Shown: piece by piece, positions 1 to 12,845 of the stretch | How positions within the stretch are numbered: the stretch's first letter is position 1 | How the letters are laid out: every line of letters starts with the position of its first letter | Source: Sclerurus mexicanus | Lineage: Eukaryota > Chordata > Aves > Passeriformes > Furnariidae | Direction of reading: 5' to 3' | DNA: 64,000 nucleotides | Assembly (NCBI GenBank): GCA_013396755.1 | Contig: VWZF01004785.1 | Coordinates: 934,589 to 998,588, forward strand | Translations under genes and position numbers: made by a program | The notes under the pieces: generated by a model | Database searches by the model: none | What the model saw: only the letters and a program-made list of their open reading frames with translations | What the model was told of the DNA's origin: nothing

Positions 1-2186
1 TATCAGTAGGGGAAAAAAAGTGTGTTGAAGTTATACTTTGTACTTGTGCAGCTGCATTCATGGATGTGCCTTCTTTGCAGCCCAGGAAAAAGCCTGGAGG
101 TTTTCCCACAGTACTGCAGTGAGGACATATACCTAGAGGATGTATATACACATATACACAGGGGTACTAGTTTCACACAGGAAAAGCTGGCTTTCATACA
201 GGCAACTGTGAAGGCACAGAACCGCAGAAAGCAGTGACACAGGCACAACTAGTGACTATTTCCACAGAAGATCAAATAGGCTATTGCTCTTCAGGCTGCT
301 AACAGGTCCTCAGAGCTAGTAGTTCCCACAGTTACTAGTGACCCTTGTATATTTCCCTTTCTATAATGCAAGTTTTCTGCTCTTAGGTCTTTATAAGGTT
401 GTGGCAGATAAATGAATTCAGTTCAAAGCAACTCAACAGACAGAATCTTAATAACATCTCCTTTAACAAGAGTGGTGCTAGAGTTATGAAGTAAAAGTTT
501 GTTACAGTAGAGCCAGAATCACAGCAATTTTGTAGTAAAAAAAAAAATCTGTTGTGATGGAGCTAATGGTTTGATACATTCTTTTTACAGAACACAATCT
601 TAGGGAGACCCTGCTTCCATGCTGGCCCCTCAGTCGTGTTGATTGTGGTCAGTAGTGAAGATCAGTAAGGGAAAAGGTGTGGGAGAAAAAAAAAGCAAAT
701 CACTTATTTTTAACTGAAGCAATCCCCTACTCTAATTTGTTAAATAATTCCATAATCAGGGAAGGTGTAGAGAAGGGAGTGACTGTCTTCCCAAGATCTT
801 GCAGCAACTGTGTGTTCTGCCAACATCCCACCTTATTGAGATTTAGGTATCTGCTGAGGCATCCTGCACTTTTCTCACATTCTCTTTCCCACGAGAAGGA
901 AGTCATGGCTGTTGTGGATTTAAAACCTTGCAGACATAGATTAAACTAATGACTCATGAGATTTGGAGCTGCCATGAAATGTCTCTAAGGGTACCAACCA
1001 ACACTCCTTGATTCCCCATTCCATACTTCCTCCTTGTCAGCCAAAGCTAGAGTATACCTTTATCACAAAGGTAAAGTGCCCTCTGTGAGGTCCAGAGAAG
1101 CACAAGTGTGGAGTAGCAGGGCCACAGGATTTTTCCTAGTTGACTTTGGAAGTTAAAGGGAGAAAAGGCATGGTATCTCCCAGGGAGCTTGGCTTCTTTG
1201 TCACTGTACCTGTAGCTATTGGTTAATTCGTGGTTGGCAAACCTGGCCTGGCAATAATCTCAATCCTCACTTACATTCACTCTGAAGCAAGTCTGAAGCT
1301 GCACTGTAATTCCATGAGGCAGCATTCACAACGCTGTCACACCTTGTGAAGAAGACAGCTGAATCATGGAGTTCAGCTGAGCCCTATGTTTTAGCCCTCT
1401 AAACCCTCCAGTTCTTCTTCCTTCATGAAAACGCTCACACAAATATAGAAATGCACACATTTTTCTTGTGATGTGAACTCCTAATGAGACAGCTCCAAGG
1501 GGCATGATTAACATGAAATAATAATGTCCCTAGGGGATGGGGAAGCTCAGATGTAGTCTCTGCCTTGCAGAACTTCGACGTTTTAATTTCCTTGTGATGG
1601 CTAGAGTGCTACAACACCCAGACTTTGAATTAATTCAGCTGGTGGACTGGGCTATCAGATACACTAAAATCTATTTGCTCTTTCTTATCTGTAGGTTCTA
1701 CTTTTTAAATTGTGATGTATCTTTAAACATACTTGGTCTAGGAATCCCCAGTCTGTGTGTAGAAGCCTATGCAGTATACTGGTGTTTAGGCAGAAACATA
1801 TCCTGCATTCACTCATCACTTCAATGTTGCTCTTCCTCATACCATATCTGCATTTAGTGCTTGAAGGTTGGTTTTCTGAGAAGACAGATAAGAATTTAAA
1901 CTATTTTTTCTTTATCCTGTGGCAAAGAAATAATTTACTGTGGATGTAAAAATGTTGAATGTCAGAAATTAGAAGCAGAGTACAGAAAGGGTTGATTCCA
2001 GCCACCTATACGTTGTACCATACAGTTGATATTATCTTTGTAGAGTCACATTTCTAACAATGGAATTACCATCTGTGAATTGTTTTATCAGCTTGGCTCC
2101 CCATTTTTATTACAGTCACAGTCTAAAATTTGTTGTGACTTGCTTTGTATATTTCCCTTTTTATAATGCAAGTTTTCTGCTCTCAG
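1..2186 (+). other. THEMIS: THEMIS intron (left end outside window)
   Basis: This stretch precedes the first THEMIS exon in the window and ends in the acceptor ttttctgctctcag at 2186. I find no exon for the upstream part of THEMIS here (the N-terminal half of the first CABIT domain), so those exons should lie left of the window. The open frames present are short and resemble no protein family I know. The one notable item is a partial copy of the downstream intron/exon junction at 338-412, listed separately. Confidence 0.8.
338..412 (+). pseudogene. Truncated copy of a THEMIS splice acceptor and exon start
   Basis: Positions 338-412 closely match 2135-2212, which is the polypyrimidine tract, the acceptor AG and the first 26 bases of the THEMIS exon at 2187. 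By eye only a few substitutions separate the two, plus a 3-base length difference near the left end. In the copy the acceptor reads ctcttag at about 386. The frame runs GLYKVVADK and then hits TGA at about 412-414, where similarity stops. It is therefore a broken pseudo-exon fragment that keeps a plausible acceptor about 1.8 kb before the real one. A local segmental duplication is the simplest explanation. Confidence 0.85.
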
Positions 2187-2645
2187 GTCTTTATAAGGTT
2201 GTGGCAGATAAAACTCCATATGTCAGCATTGAAGAAATTACAAGAAAAGTCTCTATTGGGCCAACAAGGTTTGGCCATCCATGTTTCTACAGCCCCGAGG
2301 ATTTAAAACTGGCAAACTTCACTGTCAAATATGGTGAGCAGATCACCTTCAACTCAGTGGAAGAGGTCAATGGAACAATGGCTGTAAACTGTGTCGTGGT
2401 TAGAAATAACCAGCCTCATTCCTTCACTTTGCCCCTTTCACAAGAAGGAAAATTCTACGAGTGTGAAGATGACCAGATATACACCCTAAAAGAAATTGCA
2501 GAATGGAAAATTCCTAAGTGCAGAAATCGGATTGTCAGACTTTCCAATACTTTACATACGTGGGATTTCTCTAATCCACTTCCAGAGAATTTTGATGGCT
2601 GCTTGATTCTCATGCCTGTCTATGAAGTACAGGCACTAATGAAAA
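2187..2645 (+). CDS. THEMIS: THEMIS exon, C-terminal half of CABIT domain 1
   Basis: THEMIS is a T-lineage adaptor that binds GRB2 and SHP phosphatases and tunes T-cell-receptor signalling during thymocyte selection. This 459-bp exon encodes 153 residues, starting GLYKVVADKTPYVSIEEI and ending at LMK. By comparison with mammalian THEMIS it begins near residue 84, so it completes the first CABIT domain. The CABIT core is visible: a conserved Cys codon at 2390-2392, then LPLSQEGKF at 2429-2455, fitting the family pattern of hydrophobic-x-Cys, spacer, LP-hydrophobic-x3-G-x-F. Splice sites are clear: acceptor ctctcag before 2187 and donor GTAAGT at 2646-2651. Both flanking introns are phase 1. 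The donor phase joins the exon at 5330 exactly, making an Asn codon. The frame has no stop or frameshift. Confidence 0.97.
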
Positions 2646-5329
2646 GTAAGTAGGAATCAAAATCAATGTTCTGTTAAACTTGGTATACAAAGTACCCTTA
2701 AATACACAACATTTGCTTAAAATAGCCAGGGTAGATTCAGTTTGTCAAAAATTCCTGATCCATTTGGCCACTGATGCTAGTTTGAAGATGAAGAAAGATA
2801 AAAATAATATTGCCTTTATTATTCCTCTATCATCTGCTAATTCAGATTGTTACCTTGAATTTCATTCTTTTGCCATTTTACTGATCACTACAATTAAATC
2901 CTCACTGCAAATAAAATATATTGCATAGAGAAAAGGTGGAGCTAAGGAATTCTATTCAGTTCTCAGATTCTTTTTCTTTGTGACTCAGACTTTGGCCATG
3001 GAGAAGCCAAATGATAATTTATGGCTATGGTTAGGACAAAGAAAAATAGTATAGACATGCATGTTGCAATACACTTAACTACCAATTATTTTTCAGAATG
3101 AGGATGTCACAGAATGAAAAATCATATTATTTTCCTCTATTGAGGAAACAAATATCAATAGAATATAGACAGAAAAATCTCATGGACAATTTCTGAAACC
3201 TCTAGGTTTGAGGAAACAAAAAGATTAAAATCCCAGTAACTTTAAATCTGCGATTTGTGTTATGAGTTTTTATTAAAAAAAAAAAAATACTGATGGCACA
3301 TTATCATTGTTCTAGTTGTTCCTCAAAACATTGAAATAGCTGGGTTCTGATTGCAGGATAGTAATTTAGCTTTTGAAAGGGTTTTGCTGCCTGCTGTATT
3401 TACTAGAAGCAAACCAGTGAGCTCCATAGAAATTAAATCCTAACAGCAATGTCATTCATGAAGATATTAAGCAGGAAATCTTTTCACAATTTAGCTTTCT
3501 CTGTTGAATGATATAAGTAAATGGATAAACGAAAAAGAAATAAAAGTGGGCAGAGACTATTAACACAATATACTATAGTTATATAGATATATGTTTATCA
3601 TACAAGATGCTATGTGATTTAATATGTGAGTTTGGAAAATATATATTCACAAGATAAAGTACTCCATTTGCTGTAACTCTAGCTAGATTCAGAAATCTAA
3701 CTCATCTCCTGAAGCTGGATTCACTTAGATGTAGTCCTATCCCCACTTAGATACACCTGCAGAACTAATGGGAATTTCATGTCCCTAAAAACTTTCAGTA
3801 GATGCAGAAATGTGTGGTATTCACTTGTCTTCCAATCAGTTATTCTGGTGAGAGTTATATTTGTTGTTTTTATTTTATATTTCATAGTGTGCTCAACATT
3901 TATGAAGCATCAAATGTGTCCTAAATAACTGTTTATTACAAACTTGAAAAGTAGGCTTCATGGTACATGATTAACTACTTTCTTGTGAACCATGAAAAAT
4001 GGATTTTCACCATTTTTAGAAGAACTATAAATAGACACCAGATAAAATATGAGAAATACTATCCACTATTCAATAAAAAAGATTCCCGATAAGAGGGATA
4101 ACTGATTACATTTTCACAGGCTGTGTGCAGGAATCCTCTATTCTTCTATTTCTTAATAATGAACAAGTTATGGGCTTGAAACTCCCACAAATACTCATTA
4201 AAAAAACTTTCATTTTCACTAGCTTCCTTTGTTGTCTTTCCCTTGTAGTGCTTAGGATGTTTGTCACCTGAAGGCATTAATGTGCAAAAGCAGAGTTGGA
4301 ACAAACAGATCCTGAATCACTGTCACAGAACTCTGTCATATAAAATACATCTGATATAGACTTTGCAGTATGAAATATTGGTATGTCCTGCTATAAGGAA
4401 GTGTGAACCCAGGATATACTATCTCTGTGTGTAGGTCTATGCAGAATAAGTCTTACTGAAGAAAGTCATTAAAATTTATTTGCTTGTTAAATTTTACTGC
4501 CTTGGTCAGGGATCTGTGGTGTCATTGACTTGGAGCCAAAGTCTTAAACAAGCCTTAATTTCACAGTCAGCTTTGTGCTTGGAAGTTTTGCATTCAAAAT
4601 TTTGCAAGTTCAGTTGTGATAAAAGTGCTGTTGTTCCCTAACAGATTGTTAAATTCAATAGCTCAGTTCTGGTAGTGAATAAAACTAGGTGATGCAGAAA
4701 AAGATTTCCACAGAGGAGCATTATAGTAAAATGTTTTAATTCATAAACAATAACCTTAGACTTTGTTATAGAAAGTTTTTGCCTTTTTTTTTAAATGATC
4801 TTATTTCCTAATAATTACAGATATTTTAATTATTCGTATAAATATCAAAAACCTCTACTTCTCCCAGACTGGCCATAGCAACAACATGTGTTAAAGGATT
4901 CGAATGTACTTATTTATTAAAAATGTTTTCCCATTCATTTCTTTATAGAAACTGTTACAATGAAATAAAAGAATAGAAATACAACTTGCACCCAAGAAAG
5001 AGTTTGATAAACAGCTGATTAAACATGGAGGTGCTGTGGGGAAAATAGTGAACTACCTATTTTTTCCTTTTTTTTTTTTCTTAAACTTTTCATTCACTCA
5101 CATACCTTATTCTCTCTCTTCCTTTGTATGGTCTCATGCAAATCTGATGACCATATATCTCACACTACAACAGTTAGACTTGCTGACCCTATTAATGGTA
5201 CACGTTTCCACATGGAGCTGCCCACCTCAGGAAAGGTACTTTTAGTATCTGACCAACAGGACGTGTATTTTATTCCAATGCCAATTTGAAAACAAAACCC
5301 AATGTATTTCATTTTCTTTTCTTTTTCAG
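2646..5329 (+). other. THEMIS: THEMIS intron, 2.7 kb, phase 1
   Basis: The intron runs from GTAAGT at 2646 to the acceptor ttttctttttcag at 5329. It is strongly AT-rich, with A or T runs near 3275-3287, 4785 and 5070-5080. I see no further exon, RNA gene or well-preserved mobile element in it. Confidence 0.9.
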
Positions 5330-6372
5330 ATCGAAAGGACATAGTTCATATCCTCTCAGATCTAGATGTTGAGGTCAAGGATATAACAGACTGTTATGAT
5401 ATCAGCTCTTTCCTTCAGCCACTGTCTTTGGAAGATGTATTTGAAAGAACAAGCATGGAATTTCCTATGGTTGCTGAGATAATGGAAGGGCCTTCAGAAA
5501 GCCAAAAACCTTATAACTTATTGTCTGCAGGGAAGGAGATTATCATCTACAAAAAGTACCAGGCAGCAAGAATCCTAGCTTCTGAGATCAGAAGTGATTC
5601 CCCAAAAAGACATTTTTTAATCCCTATGAGCTACAAAGGAAAGTTCAAGAGAAGACCTCGGGAGTTTCCAACTGCCTATGACTTAGAGATAGCAAGAAGT
5701 GAAAAGGAACAGCTTCATGTTGTAGCAACTAAAGCCTTTGCTTCCCCTCATAAAGACCTTCTTTCTGTTTCAGTTGGAGATCAGTTTCTAGTTCAGCAAT
5801 GCCAGACTAGTGAAGTTCTCTATGGGGGAAGAAAGAAAGTTGTAGATGTTCTAGCTTGTGAGCAAATACTAAGTGATACATATAAAAAAGTGCTCCTCCC
5901 TGTGTACATGGAAGGCAGCTTTGTGGAAGTAATTCATGACAAGAAACAGTACTACCTTTCTGAGATTTGCAAAGAATTCCCTTTGCCTTTTAATGTCAAA
6001 GTGTCTGTGAGGGACCTTTCCATCAAGGAAGACGTCTTGGCTGCAGTGCCTGGTCTGCAGTTTGAAGAAGAAATCACAGACTCTTACTTGCTGATCAGTA
6101 GTGCCAGCAATCCAGTGGAGAGCTGGGAGATTCCTGTATATCGCTTAAACATGCTAGTCCATTTGCTCAGCAAAGATGTCCAGAGAGTTGTACCACCTAT
6201 GACTAAGACAACAGTGGAAGAGATCAGCAAAGAGCAATACTATATGGTGCGAAGATATGAAAACCAAACCCATCATCCACCACCCAGGCCTCCCAAAAAG
6301 CCAACTCTGGCACCCACACCTGCTTTTACAGTACCTAAGCAAGGTGTGTCTGATGTACTACAGGCTTCAAAG
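5330..6372 (+). CDS. THEMIS: THEMIS large exon: CABIT domain 2 and proline-rich motif
   Basis: This 1,043-bp exon encodes about 348 residues, from RKDIVHILSDLDVEVKDITD to DVLQASK, and is the largest THEMIS exon, as in mammals. It carries the second CABIT domain, which includes HFLIPMSYKGKF followed by the basic run KRRPR (5647-5661; similar sequence in mammalian THEMIS is considered a nuclear-localisation signal). The CABIT core has a Cys codon at 5857-5859 and LLPVYMEGSF at 5893-5922. After the domain comes PPPRPPKKP at 6277-6303, matching the GRB2 SH3-binding proline motif of mammalian THEMIS. The following linker (TLAPTPAFTVPKQG) is less conserved. The acceptor is ctttttcag before 5330 and the donor is AAG|GTAAGG at 6373. 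The exon enters at phase 1 and leaves at phase 0. Reading past the donor is open to a stop at 6529-6531, but the strong donor and the in-phase next exon favour splicing. Confidence 0.97.
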
Positions 6373-6945
6373 GTAAGGTATCACAGCTTGTCTTTGAATG
6401 TCTTACAATCACAGGTCGTGTTCTGTGGGTTTAAAGTCTTTATTTCTCTGTTGTATCCTGATGGCATGTACACAGATGTCTCTCAGCTCCCTGTAATGGG
6501 CAAATTAGCCATTATAGACAAGAATGGCTAAAATCTCCAGTGTGTGTTAATTGATCCATGAAAAACAACAGAACCATGCCGACTCACAGCAGAAATCTTG
6601 GCTGTATAATTTTGCATGGATAATCCTTTAGTGCACCATTGTAAAACTGAAGGGAGAGACTTGAAGTGCCTGTATTTAAATCTTTATTAAGGGGAAGCAT
6701 ATGTTTTCATGATGTAAGGGTAATTTTGCTCAGCTGGAAATGGCAGAATTAAGCTCACATAAAGACAGGTTGGATAGAAATTTTTGAATTCATTGTTTGC
6801 ACTTACCCAAGTGGCAAATAGGTTTGGGGGAAAAAAAAAAGGCAGTCATTTTAGAATAGTACTTGATGTTAAGAAGGAAGTGTCCCTTCTAGGACAATTT
6901 TCTTCATGTTTAACCTCTGGCAATACATTTGTTCATTAATCTTTG
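6373..6945 (+). other. THEMIS: Start of THEMIS 35-kb intron
   Basis: Intronic sequence lies between the donor at 6373 and the solo LTR. It is AT-rich with an A run near 6830. I see no gene or recognised repeat here. Confidence 0.85.
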
Positions 6946-7506
6946 TGTTGGGTCTGGCTGAGGTGGAGTTAATTTTCTTTACAGCAGCCTGTAAGATGTT
7001 GTGTTTTGGATTTGTTACTTAATCAGGGCTGACAACGCATCAGTCTTTTGGCTATTGCACAGCAGTGCACCCACAGTGTCAAGGCCTTCTCTGTTTCCTG
7101 GGCTTCCCTCAGAAAGTTGTCTGGGGTTGCTCAAGAGGTTGGAAGGGGACATAGATGGGACAGCTGACCCCAACTGACCAAAGGGATATTCCATGATGTA
7201 TAATGCTATGCTCAGCAATAAAAACTGAGGGAGTGATTGGTCTAGGAAGGTAGCCTAACTCAGAGACTAGCCAGATATCAGTCTGCTTGTGGGAGGTGGT
7301 GAGGGACTGCCCTTGCCTCACTGTTTTTTTGTGGTTTTTTTTCCTCTTTCCTTTATTTATTTAATTGTATTTATCTCAGTGCAAGAGTTTTCTTGCTTTT
7401 GCTCTTACTCTTCTCTCACCTGATGAGATCATCATCCTGATGTCAGGGTGGAATGAGCGAGCACCTGGATAGGTGCTTAGCTCCTGACTGGGGTCAACCC
7501 ACCACA
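6946..7506 (+). mobile_element. Solo LTR, avian ERVL (TguLTR5-like), + orientation
   Basis: The element starts TGTTGGGTCTGGCTGAGGTG and ends in accaccaca, close to the TG...CA ends of a widespread avian ERVL LTR. Internal landmarks of the family are visible: ggagttaattttcttt near the start, agtcaaggcct, ctgaccaaagggatattcca (about 7174-7193) and a caataaaaac poly(A) region near 7217. The same landmarks occur in the minus-strand LTR at 42610-43181, so the two belong to one family. The flanking 5-mers (ctttg and gtttt) are only partly alike, suggesting an older insertion with an eroded target duplication. No internal gag, pol or env sequence flanks it, so it is a recombined solo LTR. Confidence 0.8.
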
Positions 7507-10500
7507 GTTTTCTTGCATATAATGAAAGCCCATAAAGCCCCCTTCTTGGGCTTTAATGAGAGAGACTGTCTAGGAGATATTTAACTTAGGTTGCAGTTGC
7601 CCCCATGGGCAAATAACTTTCAGGTGTTGTGACTGTGCTGTGTTTTAAATGCAATGTAACTCATGGAATTGTATTTGGGGGGGGTCTGAAGAAAGTTGTT
7701 TTTTTGTATTACTATCAAACTGAAGTCCAACTGCAATCCTCTCCTCATACCAATTCCAAGACTACATGCAAGACCAAAGCTCCAAATAGATCCTGGGAGA
7801 TAGTTACAACACACCATAGGAGAAGAGAATAGATAAGGTGGGTCCCTCAGGTAAGGGTAGTACAACAAAAAGATGTGTAATTTTCTTCTGTCTTTACTAC
7901 AGAAACTTCTTTTCTGCTAATTTGTACAATCAGCATTGTAACAGCTCGAATAAGCCATCCTATTAGGCTAGGCAGGACACATGAGAAACTGGACCCTAGA
8001 GCTAACAGGCAAACTATCAGCCTGGTACTGGCCCAGGGTACAGAACTGGGGAAAAATTTCTTGAAGCTGTGTTTTTGGTAGACCTGTACCCTTGTTAGGA
8101 GGACTCAGATCTCCTGCAGTTACTGATGGCTGTGTGTGGGGAAAAGCAGGTGGATGCTGACTCCCAATCAGGTTCATGCAGAATATAGTATTTTCCTGAA
8201 GTGAGGAGAGAACAAAAAGGGTAGGAGAGGGATGAGCTGAAGTTCCTTTGCACATTCATGAGTGAGAGCAACCTTAGACTGCAGCTGTTGAGACAAAGGA
8301 GATAATTTACTTCAGAAACCCTTTTTTTTCTTTTTTTTTTCCACATGCTCGTTATAAATAAATAATAAACTGTAGTCAGAATGGTTAGAGTTATGCAGAT
8401 TTTTAAATCTCCTTCCCTGGGAAAGTGAAACAAGTAGAGATGCCTTATTCATTAGATTAAACATCCTGAGCTGTAACATATTGGGTTTAAAGTCACACAG
8501 AATACATTATCTTTTCCTATCCCGAGCACCATGAGTCCTCTGAGAGGACATGGATGGTAGCAGCTAGGCTCTATCTTGGCCCCTCTGCAGCGTTATGGGA
8601 GATTGCATTTTCTTTTACATGTATGAGGAATGTCTGAAGGTTCAGAAAGATGGAAATTGTGCCAAACTGATAAACAGCTCTCTTTGCATATTTGTGACTA
8701 TGCATAGGCTTATTTGCATAAATAACAGATGAGCGTCCTAATGAGCTGAACTTAAGCCTGACAAGGTGGCAGCCTGGAATAAGCTTTAGTGCTGCATGAG
8801 TTGCCATGCTCCTCCTGCAGGCAGCTCCCTGCCTGGTGCTTGGGGAGCTCTGGCTGCTTGCTGGAGGGTGGTAAATAGCTTCCTTCCCCACCAGTTGGGA
8901 AGCTCTGCTTGGCTTGGAGCTCCAGGATTAAATGCTGCTGCTGCATGAATCCACAGAGGACTAGGATCTGTCTGTTTTATGCCAATACCTGAGAACGATC
9001 TTCAAGGGCGGGTCACCTTTAGCTACAGCTTGTGCTCTGATCGCCTCTTTGCTCACAGCAAAGCTGTGAGGGCAGAGAGGCTCCAGCTGTCTCTTCCTGC
9101 TGTTCTCTGACCTTGGTAGGGGAACCGTAGGGCCAGGAGCAGGACTGTATGCTTCACTGTATACTTTTGGTCATGTTAGTCACTGACTTATATGACAGTA
9201 GCCAGCATGGACTGGAACCTCAGATGAGTGTTAAGAACTCAGCTTGTGCGCAAGGTGCAATGCTTCAGAGACATGGATGTTTGCACAGTTCAGCAGAGTC
9301 CAGAGACAACAGATGAATTCTCAAACATAACACAGCTGCATTAACCAAGCACTCTGCCCAGTCTCTTCACAGGGTTAATTAAGTTGGCTCAGCTGCTGCT
9401 GATACAGCTTTCCCTTCCAGAGCCTGGGGATCTCTTTCCCATCTCCACAGTACAGCACAGACTTTGCCTTTCTCTTTCATACAAACATTTTGTTTGGGTA
9501 AGAAATATACAGACCACATATGTTTGCAATTTTGTATTACTTGCTAATTGAATAAACAAAGACAAACCCCAAGTAAGTATGTGTAAACTAAACAAAGGAA
9601 ACAAAATAGCTTGTACTGAATTATGAAATTAATCTGATATTTCATATAGCAGATATCTATCTAATATGAATAGCAGATAGCAGATCTCTATCAAGCACCC
9701 CCAACTGAGGACAGGGATGACAAAACGACTTGTATCTTTTGTCTTATGGTAAAATGTAGGATACAAGCAGTCATTCATCAGAAATCCACATTTTCCTTGC
9801 TGGAATAAAGTTCACAGGGTACTCTAACTGACATGTTGAATTAAATAGTTTAAGTCATTCAGTTTCTGATTTGTGAACTTCTCTAGAAAGTGAGAATGAC
9901 CAAATAAAACCCTAGAAGTTAATGCCACTGATTTGAGAATGGAGCATCTCACTCTCTTGCCAAGTCGGTCCTGGAGAGAAATTCCCATGACAGGAACCAG
10001 TCAGGACCTCACTTTCTGGAAATGAAAATTCATTTAAAGGGAACAAGCTGGATGTATCTGTTCTGTCTACAGTTAGAACCACCGCTATGAATATAACAAA
10101 ACAAGTTTTCACTTAGTAACACCCTTGAAAACTGTTTCTTAAAGTTTCCTTTTTACCTGCTACCTACTGTTTTCTCCCCTTCAAGCAGCAAAAGTTTTCT
10201 AGCTTTCTTTTTGCCTATCAGTTGAAGCAGTAAATATCCTACAGATTTAAGAAGGTGCTAATATATGTCCCTCCATGGTTTTGTATGAAATTGAAAGAAA
10301 GAAGAGCCGCCACTAAATACTGGTAAAAGCAATCTTAATCAATGTACGGAAAGTCACAGTTTAGTCCCAGTATTCTTAATATCCTGAGGGTACTAAGTAC
10401 ATTACTTAAGGGACAAAAAAAGGCAGTATTTCATTCCTAATAAAGAGGAAGAGAGGTTAGCTCCAACCAATGCTATTTTCAGTGGTCTGTTTAGTCATGT

Positions 10501-12468
10501 ATCTAACCTGAGCCATGTATCAACCTTTATGAATGTGGTACTGGAAAAGTCCATTTCAGGCAGTAATCTGCTCATCTCTGTCAAGAAAGCTGAGAGAATT
10601 CCAGCCAGGGAAACTGGAATTTAATAAAATAGGAGTATCAGGGCATGATAGTTAATCGTCATTTTGTGCTAGGGTCCATTATCCTTCCCAAAGTCATTAC
10701 AGTATTACGATATCAGGAACTTTCTTGCTTTCTTGCTTTTTATTTCAAAATTAAAATGAAAGAAAAATTATCACTTCCATCTGGTTTTGCAGTTCTACAA
10801 ACTGAACTATCGAAATCTGCCATTAACATATTTATCGCATCTGTCTTCACAGCAAAATGAAGACTTATCTGGAATTAAGTTGATAAGACATAAGCTGCAT
10901 TTCTCAGCAAATGAGTTTTCCCGCAGTGTCTCCTTTCCTTCCACATAACTATTTCTTTTCTGCTTCCAGAGCATTTTTCACTTTTTTTTGGCCTTTATAG
11001 AGTAGACTTAACATAAATATTTCTGCTGTGTAGCAAGAAACTAACCTTCCTAAACAAACGCATGTGAGAAAATGCACAGTAGACAGCTAGGAAGGAATAG
11101 GTAAGAACAGACTTAAGGAATTAACAATGTTTTGGCTCTGGAAATGAAGAAGAATGTGGGTCATTAGCAGATGCAGAAATGTGCATATGCAAACATATGA
11201 AGGAGGATTTCTCTCTGACAGATGCAGCAGTGTGGCTGCTGAGGCTGCAGCTGTGCTTCCTCTTCCTCTCTTTTTTTCTATCCCCACTGAAGAGGAGGTT
11301 TCCCTCTCCCTGGAATCTCACTTTCCACCCCTTCTTTCCCCCTCTTTCCCCACATCTTGTGTATTGTTTCTCTCTGTCACTTTCTAGTAGCTTTGTAAGT
11401 CCTTAATAAATAGCATGTGAAGTTTAGAAGCACAGCCCTACAGATTTAGCACCACCGTACACTGTCACTGTGGCCAAGTTCCTAAAGCCTCTCAAAATCC
11501 CATCTCCACCACAGCTTCACCTGATGAATCAGGCCCCAGATCCCTCCAAGTCCTTGTGCTGCAGCTTCTTGCTTCTCTGAGCACCACATCCACACTGACA
11601 CAGATTCCTTTTGCTCCTAACACCCATCCTGTGCCACATATGCATAATTTCCCCCAGATCCATGTGCCATGGGCCTCCCATACAACATTTTTGCATGTCT
11701 TTCACTTCCCTTAGCTTATATGACATTGGTTCTCCAGTCCACTCTACTGCTTTCAACAGGCTTGTCTTTTCCGGTTCCTTGTTTCTTCCCAACACATCTC
11801 CACTGCTTTCTCTTCTCTCACACAGTGAGCTGACGCCAAGGTCACAGGCATAATGGAGTAGGAGCTGCAGGGATATCTCAAGTTACACACGGTCTTTTGT
11901 TGCCTTCTCCAGCAGTGCTATTACAAACCTCAGCAGAGCATTGGCCTCCAGCTACGGTCTTAGGAGCAAAAGTGGAGCAGAATGTAGATGCTGACAAGTG
12001 TCAAGCAACTTAATTTTCTTGTTGGCTGGACAGTCCAAGCTGAAGAATTTTGTATTGGTGCTCTGTTGCAGTGATTCTTATAGCTCTGTTCAGACCTGGG
12101 GTCCCGTGACTATTTTCTGGAGATCCTATATGCATCCTGATACCATGCTGGGCTGAAGCCTACATGTGTGCCATACCACTTCATGTGCTAGGTTTTCTGC
12201 AAAAAAAAAAACAAGCAGTGCTGTCTGGAGAAGCACCGTAATCTGGATGGTGGGGGACCAGGACTGCCAGGTATCCTATGGACTCTGTATGAGCCAACAG
12301 GAAGGAGTTAAAAGAACAGGAAACCCTAAAGCCCCAGCTAATAAATGACTGGACTTTTCCTGATATTCTCAATATGAAGACCTGGCATTAAGTCCTCTTT
12401 CTCTTTTAAACAATACTAAAAGCTTAAAATTTCCACAGAGAATTATCAAGTCTATAGTAGGCACTTAC
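7507..12468 (+). other. THEMIS intron, no certain element
   Basis: This is unique-looking intronic sequence. A moderately GC-rich patch lies at about 8740-9130. An octamer ATTTGCAT occurs at 8712-8719, overlapping hairpins at 9047-9070, and a long pyrimidine-rich tract at about 11235-11390. A C/T-rich, repeat-like stretch at about 11430-11850 could not be assigned to a family. Open frames here are short and unconvincing. Confidence 0.6.
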
Positions 12469-12553
12469 CACGGTTTGATGTTAGTCTCAAAACCAAAATA
12501 CAGCAGGGAAGATAGCAATGTGCCTGCCAGAAGGACAGGCAGTACATAATTGC
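12469..12553 (-). CDS. Exon-like segment, hydrophobic, antisense to THEMIS (unproven)
   Basis: On the minus strand an 85-bp stretch sits between a strong acceptor (ctgttttttcag) and a consensus donor (CCGTG|GTAAGT). In the frame set by the upstream candidate exon it reads C-NYVLPVLLAGTLLSSLLYFGFE and then TNIKP, which looks like one membrane-spanning helix and a short polar end. It enters at phase 1 and leaves at phase 2. I recognise no family. T-rich DNA easily yields membrane-like peptides by chance, and I found no convincing next exon in the required phase, so this may be a cryptic exon or the relic of an old gene. Confidence 0.2.
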
Positions 12554-12845
12554 CTGAAAAAACAGCAAAGCAATCTGAGGTGTAAGTCTCATTGCAGAAA
12601 AGCATTACTGCTACAGGAAATGCTGATATAGTACATGAAATTAAGGAAGGTACAGATGAACATTTGGATATGCTGACTGATGAAAATGCCGACTGGTTAA
12701 AAGCAAATTGCTTAATTTAGAGCAAAAAATGAATTACTTTGAGAACAAAGAGAAAAGAAATATAAAAATAAAGAGGATGCCCGGAAGAAATAAAAAATTG
12801 AACCACATGAAAATATGGAATCCTTGATAAGAAGGAAAATCTTAC

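Noticed and set aside
6373..6531. Read-through of the THEMIS large exon to the stop at 6529-6531
   Set aside because: The GTAAGG donor at 6373 is strong and the next exon fits in phase and homology, so read-through is most likely only intron.
12120..12220. Strong minus-strand acceptor (T run then TGCAG) at about 12200 as the next exon after 12469
   Set aside because: Joining in the required phase gives an immediate stop codon, so it cannot continue the candidate frame.
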